Under the pieces are notes generated by a model that was not told where the DNA came from, did not search any database, and worked only from the letters and a program-made list of their open reading frames with translations. Of a stretch of DNA of 64,000 bases, positions 33,865 through 64,000 are shown in pieces. Every line of letters begins with the position of its first letter. The stretch's first letter is position 1. The stretch spans positions 14,260,011-14,324,010 of the forward strand of contig CM075852.1 in the NCBI GenBank assembly GCA_037975125.1, written 5' to 3'. The position numbers and the translations under genes are program-made. Source of the stretch: Latrodectus hesperus. Lineage: Eukaryota > Arthropoda > Arachnida > Araneae > Theridiidae.

Positions 33865-34525
33865 TTACCAGGCAAACAATTTATAACATATCTTAATGTA
33901 ACAGTAGTGTCTTTTATAAATTTTCACAAACTTGACAAATACAGAATACCTTGGAATAAATAAATTATTGACAAATATACAAAACTAAATATCTACTAAA
34001 AGTATTTTTTTAATATAAAACCAATTTATATACAGCTACACGTTATTTAAGACATGAATGAAGTTATTTGTTTAAGAATTGTGTGTGAAGGAGCACAAAT
34101 AAAATGTCAAAAATATAAAAATAAATATGTAACACCTTTAATGATTGTTAATTTTTATGACTAAAAATGAGTGAAAAGTATTTTTTTATACTGATGATGA
34201 GTCACAAGTTTTTTTCAGACGCCTGAAATGTTGCATAGCAGTTTTATTAAATCATAAAACTGTCCCTTAAAATGTATCAGGCACTGTTTGAAGGAATATG
34301 TTATGTTTAAAAAATCAAATCATTAAATATTTAAATAACACTAAATATTCTTAATAAAATACTATGAGAATTAAAACTTTTCTTTATACATTTGAATCAA
34401 CTTGATGAGATGAAAACTGCATTAAACTGTCATAAAAACTAAATGATTCAATGGAGATACATAAATATAGTTAGATGAGGTAAGTACAGATACATTAGTT
34501 TTTTAAATCTGTACTACATTTCTTC
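33863..34525 (-). other. Probable FAM76 3' UTR and downstream flank
   Basis: Follows the FAM76 stop. The AATAAA complement at 34242-34247 would give a 3' UTR of about 0.3 kb. No other feature. Confidence 0.5.
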
Positions 34526-60311
<25,786 letters not shown>

Positions 60312-60314
60312 ATG
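60312..60314 (+). CDS. ARL3: ARL3 coding exon 1 (start codon only)
   Basis: ATG followed at once by the donor GTAAGT (60315). The exon is otherwise 5' UTR. Joining to GGG TTA CTT at 60440 gives the canonical MGLL start. Confidence 0.9.
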
Positions 60315-60894
60315 GTAAGTAGTTATTACATATAGTTTCATTCGATTACAATTTTTAATTCTATTCATCTGTTAAATATTTCTAGTTAAGGTCAAATACT
60401 AAAAATGAAATAGTAATTTGTCTATTGTATTTACTTCAGGGGTTACTTTCTTTGCTTCGAAAATTAAAATCGGCACCTGATAGGGAACTCAGAATTTTAC
60501 TTCTGGGTCTGGATAATGCCGGGAAAACAACAATTTTAAAAAAATTAGCTTCCGAAGATGTAACTCATATCACACCTACGCAGGTATTTTGATAATATTT
60601 ATTCTATATTAGTATGTCCGAAATTTTAAATTGAATATGCAGATGAAAAACTTTATGTTGATATTTTTTACCAGTTGAACAATATTTTTAATAACTAATT
60701 AAATTTATTTTTGCTTTAAAGAAAATGGAATTCGTATTAGTTTAATTTGTTATACATATTAAATTATGTTTTAACAGGGTTTCAACATAAAAAGTGTTCA
60801 GTCTGAAGGTTTTAAACTGAATGTTTGGGACATAGGTGGTCAAAGAAAAATCAGACCATACTGGCGTAATTATTTTGAAAATACAGATGTTCTG
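60312..60894 (+). CDS. ARL3: ADP-ribosylation factor-like 3, 5' part (3 coding exons, continues beyond the window)
   Basis: Small GTPase of the ARF family that releases lipidated cargo from PDE6D/UNC119 in cilia. Coding exons are 60312-60314 (ATG only), 60440-60583 and 60778-60894. Together they encode 88 residues of the usual 182. P-loop GLDNAGKT at residues 24-31; switch-I Thr48 in THITPTQ; switch-II WDIGGQ with Gln71. [17 protein letters not shown] identifies ARL3 rather than ARL2 or ARF. The third exon ends at ENTDVL with donor GTAACT. The following IYVIDSADR-type exon was not found in the remaining 3.1 kb, so it lies outside the window. Confidence 0.95.
60440..60583 (+). CDS. ARL3: ARL3 coding exon 2
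   Basis: 48 codons between acceptor TTCAG and donor GTATTT. Carries the P-loop and switch I. Confidence 0.96.
60778..60894 (+). CDS. ARL3: ARL3 coding exon 3
   Basis: 39 codons between acceptor TAACAG and donor GTAACT. Encodes [20 protein letters not shown], then [16 protein letters not shown] (switch II). Confidence 0.96.
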
Positions 60895-61799
60895 GTAACT
60901 TCTTATGTTATAATTCATTGTAATTGACAATTTTAATATATTGGCTATGATTCTATTTCAGGTGCCTGTTGACAAGCATTTTTGGCCATACTCTTTTACA
61001 CAGAATATTTTAGTAGGATATAATTCAATCACAACTAGTAGGCTATTCCTAAATTGTAAAATCCATAGCAAATGGGAGAGAATGGCCTACACCTACCAAT
61101 CGCTATGCATAAAAAAATTAAATAAAAATTTTTAATATTTTCTGCTCTGTACAGAATGTCTTAATAATTAGAACATTTATTTAGAATCTAATTTTTAAAT
61201 TGTATGTTAGTTTTCCATAGTTTATTATGGAGATCATATTAATAAGTTTGAACCTATTTTACTACAACCTGAAATATTCTAGTATTAAATAATTGACATA
61301 ATTTATTATTTGTTCAAAATATTATTTTTTATTATTTGTTTTAACTAAATAATTTTTACATAAAGTACTGTGTGTTAATTTTTAGTCTACATGATTTATT
61401 AATTTTTTTTAAATATTTTGTACCTAGTATTATATGAAACACTTTTACCATCATATCTTTAAATAATATTTAAGATGTTAATATTTTTCAAATATTGTTA
61501 TAATAATATAATGGATTTATTGAAAATTTTATTAATATTATACATATAAGATAATAACAGGAAAAATATCTGCACAGTTAATATTGAAAGCTTGTCATAA
61601 ATTACTATCTTGTGTCATAGATAACCTAACAGTTAAAGGTTCCTATTAAATATTGATTTTTTTTACATTAGCTATTTTCTTTTCAAAAAGAAAATTACAA
61701 ATCCAAAATAGAAATTACCATGAGAATCGTTTTTATGTGTCTATTTTTTAATATTGAGAGTTTGCTTTTTCACAGCACTCTTAATTTTGAGAATTGCTT

Positions 61800-62000
61800 G
61801 AAGTATAATAAAAACAGATTTCTCAGCTTGTTGATGAATACATTGTATTTGACTTTCATTTTAAGAATTCAAAGGCTTGCCTTCATTCTCAAGTATTAAT
61901 GTTTGTCATAATTTTGAATCCACTTTAAATTGTAATTTTCATATAAACTCATGTGTGCAAATAATGATCATAAAATGTTAAATCTACAGTTCTGAACTAC
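61800..62000 (+). mobile_element. SINE family 2, degraded copy (plus)
   Basis: Shares TTTTGAATCCACTTTAAAT and AACTCATGTGTGCAAATAAT with the family; the head is not clear. In ARL3 intron 3. Confidence 0.5.
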
Positions 62001-62419
62001 AAGTCATGGTAAAATAGTTTTCAAAATTCCAATCACACTCAAACTCCCAATATTGCTATCTTGCAATATTTTAGGTTTTAAATATTGGAAATTTTACTTC
62101 CTTTACTTAGTAAAGGACTACAAAACTAAAGGGGTTACAAACTTTGTTGTAAATATTTTCAAAATTTAAGTATTATAATTTAAATAAATCTCTAAGTTAC
62201 TAGCATTATTTTTATTGGATAATAAAATTTAATCTTATAATTTCAGTTAATCAAGAGAATACACACACACAAACACATTAAAAATACACTGTATATAACA
62301 AAACCAAGCATGTATTAAACACTGCTTTATGTATCCAAATCAATAACAAATAATATACATTGTTGGAAAAACTCTGAGTTTTAATTAATAGGGCATTCAC
62401 TCTCATTTTTAAGCAGTTT

Positions 62420-62482
62420 GCCCGTACTGTGTACGTGCTACTCGAAATTGTCCTCATCTGGTTTGCCGTACAGCGTACGGGC
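62420..62482. other. Quasi-palindrome with GC-rich arms
   Basis: GCCCGTACTGTGTACG (62420-62435) and CGTACAGCGTACGGGC (62467-62482) are inverted copies with two mismatches around a 31-nt loop, in AT-rich DNA of ARL3 intron 3. Confidence 0.55.
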
Positions 62483-63525
62483 ATCGATATTTTCTCCTTT
62501 CCTTTTCTGGTTTGCCAGCATTTTTCATTATTGAAAGATAATGTCCATGTAAATGAAATGCTTTTCATAGGGGTTTTTCTAAGTAGCGTGAACTTTTCTT
62601 TGAAATTTTTGTTCTTCTGTATGCCGTGCTTGTGAATCTTATGGAAATTTTACCATACACAAAAAGACTTCTGAACTGTTTGGAAAATTGTAAATTTCAA
62701 AATTCACAGTAAGTATGAGAGAAATTTTTGCAGAACTTGTAAACCATTCTTTACTGTATGCAGAATGTACTTGAAAAAAGCAAACATTCAGGGGTTTTGT
62801 GTCCAAAATTGTAAAATAATAAATGTTGTAAAAACATTGAAAGTGAAAAAAAAAATTCTTAATATTCTTATTCTATTAAGTATAGTACTTTATTATATGC
62901 AATAAAAAATATTCCTTTTATGGAAGCATTTCTCGTAAAATAATTGACTACTTAAAGGGTTAAAAAGGCACATTATTCTAGTTTTTAATGATCAATTAAT
63001 ACAATTTAGCAAAAAACATTCCAAGTATTTCTACACTATAATTAATAAATAGTACATATTTTATTAGTTAAAATAGTAAATCAAAAGTACTTTCCTCTTT
63101 AAAAACTTTCAAAATTATAAATTACAAATTAAGCAACATTCCAAAATTATGACATGTAATTAACTTTTAAATTGTGAAAAAATAAATAAAATTTTACACA
63201 ACCATTTAAAAAACAAATTTAGAAAAAATAAAATACAGTGTAAGCTCTAGGGTTATTAAAATTGTAAACAAATTGCACAAGTCGCTATATATCACAGAAT
63301 CTCCAAATGAATGCATTCTGGCACAATAATCTTCAGGTTTGTTGCATTTGGCACCCATACTGACCTGTAGGATGAAGCCTAGATAGCAAACTTTGCCTTC
63401 CCAAATGTCATCAAATATCATCAATCTTGTCAAATTTATTGTCTTACATATACTTTAGTTAAACCATATATACCTGGCGTTATGCTAAATGTTGGCTAAT
63501 GCAAATTGTTAATAAATGTTAAATT

Positions 63526-64000
63526 TTTCTTTAAAAACAATTGGGTCAGTTTTCGTACAATATTTAACAACATTAATAGAACTATGCTCTTGCTTGGTGA
63601 TTGGTGCAAAAATAACAATATGACTGTAAACTCTGAAAAAAACAGTCTACCAACTTTTCACCCTGTCTACAAAAGAGCACCAAATATCCATTAAATATGG
63701 TGATCAGGATCTTTCCAGGTGGGATCATTTCCGATGTGTTGGCATTCACTTTGTTAAGAAATTAATATGGAGAAAACATACAGAGGAGACTGCAAGGAAA
63801 GGTGAGGGCTAGACTTGGTTTCCATAAAGGATTATCGGGTGTTACTTGGGGTTCATCACCAGATGTTCTGACTACTTTTTATAAAACCTATGTTAGACCA
63901 ATATTAGATTATGGCGGTGAACTACTAGCCACTGCCATTGCAGTTGTTGTGACAAAGTCCAAAATAAACTCCTAAGACTTATTACTTTTGCTGCTTGTTC
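63526..64000 (+). pseudogene. LINE reverse transcriptase fragment, cut by window end
   Basis: Reads TMLLLGDWCKNNNMTVNSEK, then (after frame changes near 63690) RWDHFRCVGIHFVKKLIW, ARLGFHKGLSGVTWGSSPDV, TTFYKTYVRPILDYGGELLA and KINS. These are the C-terminal RT and connection motifs of Jockey/R1-type LINEs. Probably decayed; it continues past the window. Confidence 0.8.

Noticed and set aside
60941..61135. 64-codon frame directly after ARL3 exon 3
   Set aside because: Runs from intron sequence after a valid donor; does not encode the expected ARL3 continuation.

Overview
This is a eukaryotic, strongly AT-rich window with long introns. It has no operons, no bacterial signals and no rRNA or functional tRNA gene. 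Three conserved animal genes can be reconstructed exon by exon with exact reading-frame closure across canonical GT-AG introns. The remaining DNA is intron or intergenic sequence full of decayed transposons. Gene sequence, intron size and the types of LINE, SINE and LTR element suggest an arthropod, most likely a spider or other arachnid (inference; no species marker is present).

Layout. 1-6936: intergenic, with a CCAAT/TATA promoter-like or solo-LTR-like patch (1.83-2.05 kb), a SINE tail (2.70-2.83 kb) and a decayed LINE 3' end (3.03-3.75 kb). 6937-26907 (+): RTN4IP1 (mitochondrial NADPH oxidoreductase-like), nine coding exons, 406 aa. Its introns hold a Tc1-like remnant, a LINE RNase H remnant, an internally deleted LINE with target-site duplications, SINE copies and an antisense RTE-type reverse transcriptase. 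26908-34525: the convergent intergenic space, with a complete tRNA-derived SINE and a 2.4-kb Tigger-like element that carries a THAP-domain coding fragment on the opposite strand. 34526-59608 (-): FAM76, nine coding exons, 305 aa. Its 7.8-kb intron 7 contains a complete but dead LTR retrotransposon (35551-41987), itself invaded by a hAT-type MITE and by a 54-bp hairpin element. 59609-60311: a 703-bp head-to-head promoter interval. 60312-60894 (+): the first three coding exons of ARL3, which runs off the window. A LINE reverse transcriptase fragment ends the window.

Most notable observations. (1) The LTR element has Ty3/gypsy-type enzymes, but integrase lies upstream of reverse transcriptase, which is the Ty1/copia order known from Gmr1-like elements. 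It is bounded by LTRs with a 5-bp target duplication and has a primer-binding site resembling tRNA-Ser. (2) A tiny unit of 54-59 bp, consisting of a hairpin plus an (AACC)n-type tail, has inserted at two unrelated places, each time with a perfect 12-bp target-site duplication. (3) A LINE copy retains only its 5' end and its 3' end between 12-bp duplications.

The three host genes have no obvious shared pathway: RTN4IP1 is mitochondrial, FAM76 is a poorly characterised nuclear zinc-binding protein, and ARL3 is a ciliary small GTPase. FAM76 and ARL3 may share a bidirectional promoter.
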